A DNA stretch of 21,439 nt from assembly GCA_045633845.1 (NCBI GenBank), contig JAZQZC010000016.1, forward strand, positions 1 through 21,439. The letters run 5' to 3'. Origin of the DNA: RGIG4708 sp045633845 (GTDB lineage Bacteria; Bacillota; Clostridia; UMGS1810). How positions within the stretch are numbered: position 1 is the first letter of the stretch; the number at the start of each line of letters is the position of its first letter. This document shows, piece after piece, positions 15,298 to 21,439 of the stretch. Below the pieces are notes generated by a model, which saw only the letters and a list, made by a program, of their open reading frames with translations, was not told the DNA's origin and did no database searches. A program made the translations under genes and the position numbers.

Positions 15298-16524
15298 TTA
15301 CATTGCTTTTGCCGCTTGTGTTCCTGCAACAAATCCGCTTGACCAGGCCCATTGAAGATTAAAGCCGCCGCAATCTCCGTCTATGTCGAGTATCTCGCCT
15401 GCTGCATACAAGCCTTTGCACAAGAGAGACTCCATTGTAGAAGGATTAAAATCTCTTGTGCTTATTCCTCCTGCGGTAACTTGTGCCTGCTGCCATGAAT
15501 TTGTGCCTGTAATTTCAAATTCCCAGTTTTTTATAGTGTCAGCAAGCTTATTAATAGCAGCATCATCCAAAATTTCTGCGGTGGTATTGAATTTTTGTAC
15601 ACCGCATTTTTTGAGCAGCTGACGTGCACAAAGCTTGTTAATCATACCTGTTAAAAAATCTTCGACAGGCACCTGACGATTTCGGCAGCATAAATGATAA
15701 TACACTTCATCTCTTGAAGCTTGTGGCATTATGTCAACCAAAAAAGTAATTTTGTGACCTGTTTCAATCCCTACACAAGCAATTCTTGACAATTGAAATA
15801 CTGCAGGGCCTGACAAGCCATAATCGGTAAAAAGCAATTCACCAAACTCGGTTTGTTTAAGCTCTCCATCTGCATATACAGACACATTAGCGTCAGTTTT
15901 AACGCCCTTCATTGGTGTAGTATGCTTAGGGTTGCATTTTACCTGCACAAGTGAAGGATATATCGGTAAAAGCTTGTGCCCAAACCTTTGAAGAAGCTTG
16001 TATGCACTGCCGTCAGTGCCAAGCTTTGGTGCTGCGGCACCGCCAGCGCATATAATAACTTTTTTTGATGTAATTGTTTGTCCGTTTTGAGATGCCAGTA
16101 TAAACACATCATCTTTTTTGTTTGCAGATACACAATTAAAATTGCATATTTCACTTATATCAAGGTTTTTAAGTGTCAAGCGCAAAACATCAACCACCGA
16201 AGCTGCCTGCAAACTGTTTGGATATATTTTGCCATCCACGTTTTTAGGATAAATGCCCATCTGCATAAAATACTCAAGTGTAGTATCTTTATCAAATTTT
16301 GTAAGCGCACCTTTTGCAAATTTTACGTTTTCGCCGTGATATCTGTCAAGGGTGATTTGTGCATTAGTAATATTACATCTTCCGTTACCGGTAGTAAGTA
16401 TTTTTTTGCCCACACGGTCATTTCGTTCCAAAACTGCAACAGATAGCTTGCTGTTGTGGTATTTTGCAGAAATGGCAGCAAAAAGCCCCGATGCGCCACC
16501 GCCTATTACAACTATATCATACAT
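15298..16524 (-). CDS. BaiN/HI0933-family FAD-dependent oxidoreductase
   Basis: A 408-residue flavoprotein of the HI0933/YhiN/BaiN family. The N terminus (MYDIVVIGGGASGLFAAISA) is a dinucleotide-binding motif, followed by VLERNDRVGKKILTTGNGRCNITN, the family hallmark. VIICAGGAAAPKLGTDGSAY, LLFTDYGLSGPAVFQLSR, QVTAGGISTRDFNPSTMES and CKGLYAAGEILDIDGDCGGFNLQWAW are also typical. BaiN was linked to bile-acid dehydroxylation in Clostridium scindens, but most homologues have no established substrate. No bai genes are present here, so the name should not be read as a function. Start at 16524 chosen because GGAG lies about 8 bases before it. 5 bases after the trhP stop. Confidence 0.9.
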   Translation of the reverse strand: MYDIVVIGGGASGLFAAISAKYHNSKLSVAVLERNDRVGKKILTTGNGRCNITNAQITLDRYHGENVKFAKGALTKFDKDTTLEYFMQMGIYPKNVDGKIYPNSLQAASVVDVLRLTLKNLDISEICNFNCVSANKKDDVFILASQNGQTITSKKVIICAGGAAAPKLGTDGSAYKLLQRFGHKLLPIYPSLVQVKCNPKHTTPMKGVKTDANVSVYADGELKQTEFGELLFTDYGLSGPAVFQLSRIACVGIETGHKITFLVDIMPQASRDEVYYHLCCRNRQVPVEDFLTGMINKLCARQLLKKCGVQKFNTTAEILDDAAINKLADTIKNWEFEITGTNSWQQAQVTAGGISTRDFNPSTMESLLCKGLYAAGEILDIDGDCGGFNLQWAWSSGFVAGTQAAKAM

Positions 16525-16529
16525 ATTGC

Positions 16530-17765
16530 TCACTCCTGCTCACGCACACATTTACGAAGAATTGTATATTCGCCAAGCTTTTTACCTACATTGAGTTTTA
16601 CTGTCATTTGTGCATGAGGTGCAACTTCAATAAGCTCATCATTGTGGTTATACATATCTTGTACAACAAAAGAAAAATCTTCACTGTCAGGAGTAAGAAC
16701 CTCGATGGTATCACCTTTGAAAAACCTGTTTCGTTGTTCAATAATAACATTGCCTGTTTGCTCATCATACCCTGTAACCACTCCAACAATTGTATAATCC
16801 TGAATATAAGTATTGCTTGTGTACAACTGCTGCTTGCCGTCGGGCTTTCCGTCATAGAATCCGGACGTATACTCCCTGTGGCTGACCTTTGTAAGCTCCT
16901 CGTTAATATTTTGGTCAAAAACATAGTTTTGAGGATTTTCAAAATATGCGTCAACCGCTCTTCGGTATGCTTTTACAACTGTGGCGACATACAATTCATT
17001 TTTTACTCTGCCCTCTATTTTAAAGCTGTCGATACCTGCTTTTATCAAATCTGGAACTCGTTCAACCATACACAAATCCTTTGAATTATATATAAATGTT
17101 CCACGTTCGTTTTCGTACACAGGCATATATTCACCGGGGCGTTTTTCTTCCATCAGATAATACTTCCATCTGCAAGGATGAGCGCACGCACCCTTGTTTG
17201 CATCACGGTGAGTCATATAATTGCTCAAAAGGCAGCGGCCTGAATATGATATGCACATTGCTCCATGAACAAAACATTCAATTTCACAGTCCTTTGGCAA
17301 TTTATCTTTAATTTCCCTGATTTCATCAAAATTCAAATCTCGGGCAAGCACTATTCTTTTTGCACCCATTGAACACCATGCTTGTGCACTTTTGTAATTT
17401 GTGTTATTTGCCTGTGTGCTGATATGAACCTCAAGCTCAGGTGCAACCTCACGTACAATAGAAAATGTACCCAAATCGGACACAATTATTGCATCGGCAC
17501 CCATATCATAAACCTCTTTTACAAATTGCGGAAATTCCTTTAAATCCTCATTATGAGGTATAATATTTGCAGTAATATACACTTTTTTGCCATACTTGTG
17601 AGCAAATTCAATGCCCTCTTTAATTTCTTGGTTTGTAAAATTCTTTGCAGCTACACGGAGCGAAAAGGCTTCGCCGCCAATATATACAGCGTCAGCTCCG
17701 TACATTATGGCATATTTGAGCTTGCTCAAGCTGCCTGCAGGAGCAAGTATTTCAGGTTTTTTCAT
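16530..17765 (-). CDS. trhP: U32-family tRNA hydroxylation protein (TrhP/YrrO type)
   Basis: A 411-residue protein of the peptidase U32 family. Sequence blocks PEILAPAGSLSKLKYAIMYGADAVYIGG, HISTQANNTN and SFKIEGRVKNE are typical. Four cysteines (C171, C178, C194, C198, in CISYSGRC and CAHPC) form the presumed Fe-S site. Characterised members (TrhP in E. coli, YrrN/YrrO in Bacillus) use prephenate-dependent chemistry to hydroxylate U34 of certain tRNAs to ho5U. Only one U32 gene is here, whereas Bacillus has two side by side. The immediately upstream trmR gene supports this function over a protease role. GGAGGAT overlaps the trmR stop. Confidence 0.88.
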   Translation of the reverse strand: MKKPEILAPAGSLSKLKYAIMYGADAVYIGGEAFSLRVAAKNFTNQEIKEGIEFAHKYGKKVYITANIIPHNEDLKEFPQFVKEVYDMGADAIIVSDLGTFSIVREVAPELEVHISTQANNTNYKSAQAWCSMGAKRIVLARDLNFDEIREIKDKLPKDCEIECFVHGAMCISYSGRCLLSNYMTHRDANKGACAHPCRWKYYLMEEKRPGEYMPVYENERGTFIYNSKDLCMVERVPDLIKAGIDSFKIEGRVKNELYVATVVKAYRRAVDAYFENPQNYVFDQNINEELTKVSHREYTSGFYDGKPDGKQQLYTSNTYIQDYTIVGVVTGYDEQTGNVIIEQRNRFFKGDTIEVLTPDSEDFSFVVQDMYNHNDELIEVAPHAQMTVKLNVGKKLGEYTILRKCVREQE

Positions 17766-17768
17766 AAA

Positions 17769-18431
17769 TTAATCCTCCGTTTTTGTACGCTTGACAGAAA
17801 TTGTTACACCATCTCCTATAGGTATGATCGAAGTAGACAACTGTGGGTGATTAGCCAAAAATGGCAAAAATTCACGTAGTGCTCTTACAATTGTGTAGTG
17901 CTTTCGCGGCAGAAGCTCGTCGTTGCTGACCATACCTTTATACAGAATGTTGTCACATATCAAAAGACCGCCCTCTTTGAGCTTGGGAAATATAACATCA
18001 AAATAATGTCTGTATTTTGACTTGTTTGCATCAAGAAAAATTAAATCAAACTCACCATCAATACTCATAATTGTATCAACAGCATCGCCCTCAACTATTT
18101 TAATTTTGTGCGAAACATCGGATTTGGCTATATTGTTTTTTGCACGCTCTATGTAGTCCAAATCTCTTTCGAGAGTAATAACTTCACCGTCATCATCCGT
18201 ATGCATTGCAAAAAATATTGCCGAATAGCCAATTGCAGTACCAACCTCAAGAATTCTTTTTGGCTTTTTGTATGTAAGGATGCTGTCAAGAAGGCACCTT
18301 ACCTCTTTTTGAATTATAGGAGTAAGGTGGATTTCAGCGTAATCCTCAAGTTCTCCCAGCAATCCGGGAGATTTTGGCAGCGTTTGGTTTAAATAGTCTA
18401 CTATATGCTCGTAATTAATGTTATCTGTCAT
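17769..18431 (-). CDS. trmR: tRNA 5-hydroxyuridine methyltransferase (TrmR/YrrM type)
   Basis: A 220-residue SAM-dependent O-methyltransferase of the class I, catechol-OMT-like family. Motif I is LEVGTAIGYSAIFF (from about residue 61), followed by VITLERD, KIVEGDA, DLIFLDANKSKY (metal-binding aspartate region) and GGLLICDNILYKGMV. TrmR methylates ho5U34 to mo5U34, broadening wobble decoding. The catechol-OMT family also includes small-molecule enzymes, but the adjacent trhP three bases downstream makes the tRNA role likely. The ATG overlaps the end of yunB by 11 bases, with GGAG about 9 bases before it. Confidence 0.87.
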   Translation of the reverse strand: MTDNINYEHIVDYLNQTLPKSPGLLGELEDYAEIHLTPIIQKEVRCLLDSILTYKKPKRILEVGTAIGYSAIFFAMHTDDDGEVITLERDLDYIERAKNNIAKSDVSHKIKIVEGDAVDTIMSIDGEFDLIFLDANKSKYRHYFDVIFPKLKEGGLLICDNILYKGMVSNDELLPRKHYTIVRALREFLPFLANHPQLSTSIIPIGDGVTISVKRTKTED

Positions 18432-19086
18432 TTAATTTATCTCCAATTTCTAAATATGTGTTTGGTACATCACCAATAATAATTGTCTGTGAAATTATAA
18501 CCGATGAATGTATTTTTGAATTAAATCTGTAAAAAGGCATCATTGCGGAAACATCTACGTTTACATCAATAGCAACGTTATCCTGAACCTGATTTATCCC
18601 CGATGATACAAAATTGTTTGTAAAATCAATGCTTACATTGCCGTTTGGTGAAACCGTAAGAGGAAGCTTAGGTCCCCAAGAGCCGAGCCCAAAATGACCT
18701 ATAAGCATACCGAGAGTAATTTCAAGGTCATCATTTGAAATGTCATTTACTCTGTTTACAATCATTTTAGCAATTTCTGACTTGAGTATATTTGCGGCAT
18801 ATGGTTCAATGCTGATTGTATTGATTTTGCCATTATTATCCTTGTCTATTACCATCAAAGAATTATAATCAAATTTGTGCTTTTCAAAACATTCGTAAAC
18901 AGATTCGTCAATAATATTTGTAACCAGATATTCAAGTCTGTTAAGTGCATACTTGTTAATAATATCACGCATACCAGCAATCCACACAAACAAAAATACT
19001 GCAACAAATACTATATAAAACAAAAATACTGTTTTTTTAATGATTTTTGATTTATAACAAGGTGAGTAAAAAAACATTGTTCTCAT
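18421..19086 (-). CDS. yunB: Sporulation protein YunB
   Basis: A 221-residue protein with one membrane helix (about 19-38, VFLFYIVFVAVFLFVWI after a basic stretch), the rest facing outward or into the intermembrane space. Family features: YNSLMVIDKDNNGKINTI, EITLGMLIGHFGLGSWGPKLPLTVSPNGNVSIDFTNNFVSSGINQ, and a C-terminal ISQTIIIGDVPNTYLEIG. YunB is under sigma-E control in the mother cell of Bacillus; its loss gives a mild sporulation defect. The start at 19086 follows GGGGTGG; an ATG five codons upstream overlaps that site. No convincing sigma-E promoter is visible in the 61 bases upstream. It leads a six-gene minus-strand run. Confidence 0.86.
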   Translation of the reverse strand: MRTMFFYSPCYKSKIIKKTVFLFYIVFVAVFLFVWIAGMRDIINKYALNRLEYLVTNIIDESVYECFEKHKFDYNSLMVIDKDNNGKINTISIEPYAANILKSEIAKMIVNRVNDISNDDLEITLGMLIGHFGLGSWGPKLPLTVSPNGNVSIDFTNNFVSSGINQVQDNVAIDVNVDVSAMMPFYRFNSKIHSSVIISQTIIIGDVPNTYLEIGDKLNDR

Positions 19087-19147
19087 TATGTACCACCCCA
19101 TTAATATTTTATTAAATCAATGGCGGATTGTTACATAAAATTTGCTG

Positions 19148-19870
19148 CTACCTGCCTAGCACCTCATTTATACATTTTTTTACAATTGCGACTTCCTCGT
19201 CGGTAACTTGTTCATCAAAATCACAAAAAGAATTGTTATTGATATCATTTCCCGACAATACAGCGTACCAAAGTAAACCGATAGCATATCGTCCAACACC
19301 AAAGCTTGCATGAAATGTATCTCTATGCACTTTTTCTATTCCTGATTGAATAAGCTTTTGAAGCAAAAATCCCGATGTAATTACCATATCGGCATCAATA
19401 TCCTTTACAGCAGATGAATATGCATTATGCAAATCATCAAACATATCACTCTGATTATTGTACCCCAAACTGGAAAGCCTGTCACTTCCCTGTTCATATG
19501 CCCAAGTTTGATGAATAACAATTTTAGCCTTTGGAACATACTCCCTCACATATTCAACCAATTTATTAAGATACGGCTGATATGTTGAATAGTCAATTGA
19601 CTTAGTACTTGCCTGCTGAAATGTTATAACATCCCAATCCCTGTTTAAAAGTGCCTGCTTAAGCGAAACTTTAAAGCCTGTACCTTGTCCGTTCATCTCA
19701 AGATCATATACACTGTCATTGATTAACATATTTCTGAAATGTAATGACAATGGACAGCCTCCGATATAAAGATTATACGTATTTAACTCATATTTATCTG
19801 AACATGCAATTTTATGCAAATATCTTTGTGCATCCTGTGAAAAACTATTACCTATAGATAAAATGTTCAT
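19148..19870 (-). CDS. DUF4886 / SGNH-hydrolase-like protein
   Basis: A 240-residue cytoplasmic-looking protein without a signal peptide. It begins MNILSIGNSFSQDAQRYL, matching DUF4886 and the block I of SGNH/GDSL hydrolases, with Ser9 as likely nucleophile. A C-terminal DTFHASFGVGRYAIGLLWYA supplies the expected Asp/His pair, and block GGCPLSLHF and ITFQQASTKS may provide the Gly and Asn/Gln oxyanion contributors. Such proteins may deacylate carbohydrates or lipids. DUF4886 is frequent in gut Bacteroidetes and Clostridia, usually secreted, so the absence of an export signal is slightly unusual. It has its own promoter and AAGGGAG site, and sits between murA and yunB. Confidence 0.8.
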   Translation of the reverse strand: MNILSIGNSFSQDAQRYLHKIACSDKYELNTYNLYIGGCPLSLHFRNMLINDSVYDLEMNGQGTGFKVSLKQALLNRDWDVITFQQASTKSIDYSTYQPYLNKLVEYVREYVPKAKIVIHQTWAYEQGSDRLSSLGYNNQSDMFDDLHNAYSSAVKDIDADMVITSGFLLQKLIQSGIEKVHRDTFHASFGVGRYAIGLLWYAVLSGNDINNNSFCDFDEQVTDEEVAIVKKCINEVLGR

Positions 19871-19900
19871 ATTACTACTCCCTTGTATAAAATTACATTA

Positions 19901-19929
19901 ATTATAGCATACAAATAATAATTTTTCAA
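19901..19929 (-). promoter_or_regulatory. Sigma-A promoter of the DUF4886 gene
   Basis: TTGAAA (19924-19929), 17-base spacer, TATAAT (19901-19906), 31 bases before the ATG. It immediately follows the murA stop codon, and no murA terminator is seen, so murA transcripts may run through. Confidence 0.7.
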
Positions 19930-19930
19930 C

Positions 19931-21178
19931 TTATATCAATGTTTTATATTCGATATTTGCGCCTAAATTTTGCAATTTGCCCACAATATTTTCGTATCCT
20001 CTGTTAATGTAGCTGCTGTTAGTAATTTTTGTGGTTCCTGCTGCCGAAAGACCGGCAATAACAAGAGCCGCCCCTGCACGCAGGTCAGGTGCTGCCACTT
20101 CGCACCCAACCAAAGAGCCTGTGCCGTTAATTACAATGTTTCTGCCTTCTACCTTTATGTCTGCATGCATTCTGAGCAATTCGGCTATATGCATAAATCT
20201 GTTTTCAAAAACAGTTTCGGTTATTACACCGGTGCCGACGGCGTTACACATCAAAGCACAAAATTGTGATTGCATATCTGTTGGAAATCCGGGGTGCGGC
20301 ATTGTTTTTATGTTTACCGATTTTAACATACCATCCGAACATACTTTGATTTTGTTACCATACTCCTGTACCTTAACACCCATTTCCCTGAGCTTTGATG
20401 ATACCGGATTTAGCATATCGGCACTTATATTATTTAATTCAACGCTGCCGCCCGTAATAGCTGATGCAATCATATATGTTCCTGCTTCTATTCTGTCGGG
20501 GATAACGCTGTGTGTGCAGCTATGCAGCTTATCCACTCCGCAAATTGTCAGCTCTTTTGTGCCTATTCCTGATATTTTTGCACCGCACTTTATCAAAAAA
20601 ATGCATAAATCCACAATTTCGGGCTCTGTTGCAGCATTGATTATTTGTGTTGTGCCCTGTGCAAGCGTGGCGGCTATGAGCAAATTTTCGGTTGCGCCAA
20701 CAGACGGAAAATCAAGGCAAATTTTGGCTCCCTGTAGCTTTTTACAGATAAGCTGAATAAAGCCTTGCCCCTGCTCAATTTGTGCACCCATCTGCATAAA
20801 TCCTTTTAAATGTAAATCAACAGGCCTTGTACCAATGCAACATCCACCCGGCAGCGAAATTCTTATTTTTTTGTATTTTGCAAGCATAGGACCGCATATT
20901 ATAAAAGAAGCACGAAGCTTATTTACAAGCTCGTAGGGCGCAATATATTCATTCACCTTGTTGTTGATTATAAGTGTGTTATCTTTTGCTTGGATGTCAC
21001 ATCCAAGGCTTTTAAGTATCCGCGACATATTTAATACATCGGCAAGGTCAGGCACATTTTTTATTATTGTATTGCCATCTACCGCAAGACATGCTGCCAT
21101 TATGGGCAATACGGCATTTTTTGCTCCTGAAATATCAACAGTTCCCTTTAAGTTGTTTGATTTTGAAACTATAATCAT
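19931..21178 (-). CDS. murA: UDP-N-acetylglucosamine 1-carboxyvinyltransferase
   Basis: First committed step of peptidoglycan synthesis: transfers enolpyruvyl from PEP to UDP-GlcNAc in the cytoplasm. The 415-residue protein has normal length. Seen residues: K20 and N21 in SGAKNAVLPI, catalytic C113 in LPGGCCIGTRPVDLH (the fosfomycin target), ATENLLIAAT, EPEIVDLC, IPDRIEAGTYMIA, PHPGFPTDMQSQ and a C-terminal DLRAGAALVIAGL. The conserved cysteine suggests fosfomycin sensitivity rather than the Asp form. Firmicutes often have two murA genes; only this one is in the window. GGTGAT precedes the ATG by 5 bases. Nearby wall genes walRK and sleB-like are on the other strand, so no operon link. Confidence 0.96.
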   Translation of the reverse strand: MIIVSKSNNLKGTVDISGAKNAVLPIMAACLAVDGNTIIKNVPDLADVLNMSRILKSLGCDIQAKDNTLIINNKVNEYIAPYELVNKLRASFIICGPMLAKYKKIRISLPGGCCIGTRPVDLHLKGFMQMGAQIEQGQGFIQLICKKLQGAKICLDFPSVGATENLLIAATLAQGTTQIINAATEPEIVDLCIFLIKCGAKISGIGTKELTICGVDKLHSCTHSVIPDRIEAGTYMIASAITGGSVELNNISADMLNPVSSKLREMGVKVQEYGNKIKVCSDGMLKSVNIKTMPHPGFPTDMQSQFCALMCNAVGTGVITETVFENRFMHIAELLRMHADIKVEGRNIVINGTGSLVGCEVAAPDLRAGAALVIAGLSAAGTTKITNSSYINRGYENIVGKLQNLGANIEYKTLI

Positions 21179-21194
21179 TTAATCACCAAAATAT

Positions 21195-21224
21195 ATTATA
21201 TCCTCAGGTAATTAAAACAAACAA
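21195..21224 (-). promoter_or_regulatory. Probable promoter of murA
   Basis: TTGTTT (21219-21224), 18-base spacer, TATAAT (21195-21200), 16 bases before the ATG. The -10 is perfect, the -35 weak. Confidence 0.45.
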
Positions 21225-21255
21225 CATTGGACAAACTTCCATAATTTACAAATAA

Positions 21256-21284
21256 TTGACTTTTCATATGTTAAATGATATACT
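21256..21284 (+). promoter_or_regulatory. Sigma-A-type promoter driving the right leader outward
   Basis: TTGACT (21256-21261), 17-base spacer, TATACT (21279-21284). It reads into the repeat at 21303 and out of the window, mirroring the left promoter; the sequence of the two promoter regions is otherwise different. Confidence 0.7.
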
Positions 21285-21302
21285 TTTGTTAACAAATACA
21301 AA

Positions 21303-21439
21303 GGAGACCAACTATGATTTGTCAATAGAAAAATGAAAACTTTTTAATAAAATTTATATAGCTAAAAAAGTGTATAGCAAACAAAGCATTGTTAAAAATG
21401 CTTTTGAAAATTGAATATAGGTAAGGTAAGACTTAGGCT
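21303..21439 (+). repeat. Right copy of terminal inverted repeat; probable rRNA operon leader
   Basis: Inverted partner of 4-141. Contains GGAGACCAACTATG, two TATAGC repeats, a hairpin (21383-21404, AAAGCATT/AATGCTTT) and a boxA-like TGCTTTTGAAAA (21399-21410), followed by TTGAATATAG. BoxA binds NusB-S10 for rRNA antitermination, and this tail is typical of Firmicute rRNA leaders. The match to the left copy begins sharply at GGAGACC and continues to the window end, as expected if the following rRNA gene is identical at both sites. No rRNA sequence is itself present. Confidence 0.7.
21314..21328 (+). other. Four-codon ORF (MICQ) with good Shine-Dalgarno inside the right leader
   Basis: AAAGGAG then 7 bases then ATG ATT TGT CAA TAG. 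Identical to the left copy at 116-130. Translation is unproven; the conservation may reflect RNA structure or recent identity of the repeats. Confidence 0.3.

Noticed and set aside
16525..16533. GTG start three codons upstream for the baiN-like protein
   Set aside because: The GTG directly abuts the ribosome binding site, whereas the ATG at 16524 has normal spacing.
16464..17084. A 206-codon plus-strand frame
   Set aside because: Antisense shadow of trhP and the start of the baiN-like gene, with no recognisable domain.
20031..20756. A 241-codon plus-strand frame
   Set aside because: It lies entirely antisense to murA, whose motifs are intact; no ribosome binding site or family resemblance.
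1..21439. A composite transposon or integrative element bounded by terminal inverted repeats
   Set aside because: No transposase, recombinase, target duplication or cargo genes; content is core housekeeping, and the repeats look like rRNA leaders with promoters and boxA.

Overview
The window is a 21.4 kb piece of chromosome from an AT-rich, Gram-positive, spore-forming bacterium, most likely a member of the class Clostridia. This rests on a YunB sporulation gene, a SleB-type cortex-lytic enzyme, a WalRK two-component operon carrying walH and walI, sigma-A-like promoters of the TTGACA-17-TATAAT type, strong GGAGG ribosome binding sites and short intergenic gaps. No transposase, integrase, phage, CRISPR or plasmid gene was found. 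The content is housekeeping and envelope genes rather than an accessory island.

Ends. Positions 4-141 and 21303-21439 are near-identical inverted copies (about 94 % identity) reading outward. Each is preceded by a sigma-A promoter firing out of the window and carries a boxA-like TGCTTTTGAAAA element. I read them as leaders of two divergent rRNA operons lying just outside the window, so the sequence probably stops where rRNA repeats begin. The rRNA genes themselves are not present.

Left part (0.2-3.3 kb): an EamA/DMT exporter (+) converges on an HdeD/DUF308 membrane protein (-), followed by an elongator tRNA-Met (-) and a DUF1015 protein (-). Positions 3.4-6.9 kb: rnr and smpB (RNase R and the trans-translation factor) overlap by 8 bp, then comes a secreted SleB-like hydrolase. 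A tRNA-Arg(CCU) sits on the minus strand.

Centre (7.1-12.8 kb, all +): a WalRK-type cell-wall stress operon in the order walR, walK, an unrecognised small secreted protein, walH, walI, ybaB. A perfect WalR recognition motif (TGTAAT-N5-TGTAAT) overlaps the promoter in front of the small secreted protein, which makes that protein the most attractive unknown here. The start region of walR is also unusual: a strong Shine-Dalgarno lies too far upstream of the only ATG.

Right part (12.8-21.2 kb, all -): murA, a DUF4886 SGNH-like protein with its own promoter, and then a tightly packed run yunB, trmR, trhP, baiN-like, COG2509 FAD dehydrogenase, cysK. trmR and trhP together would make 5-methoxyuridine at tRNA position 34. 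The plus and minus blocks converge at a shared terminator near 12.81 kb.

No gene-free stretch exceeds 300 bases. The two longest, 1-278 and 21179-21439, hold the rRNA-leader repeats and divergent promoters described below. All assignments come from reading the sequence and remembered family motifs; no database search was run.
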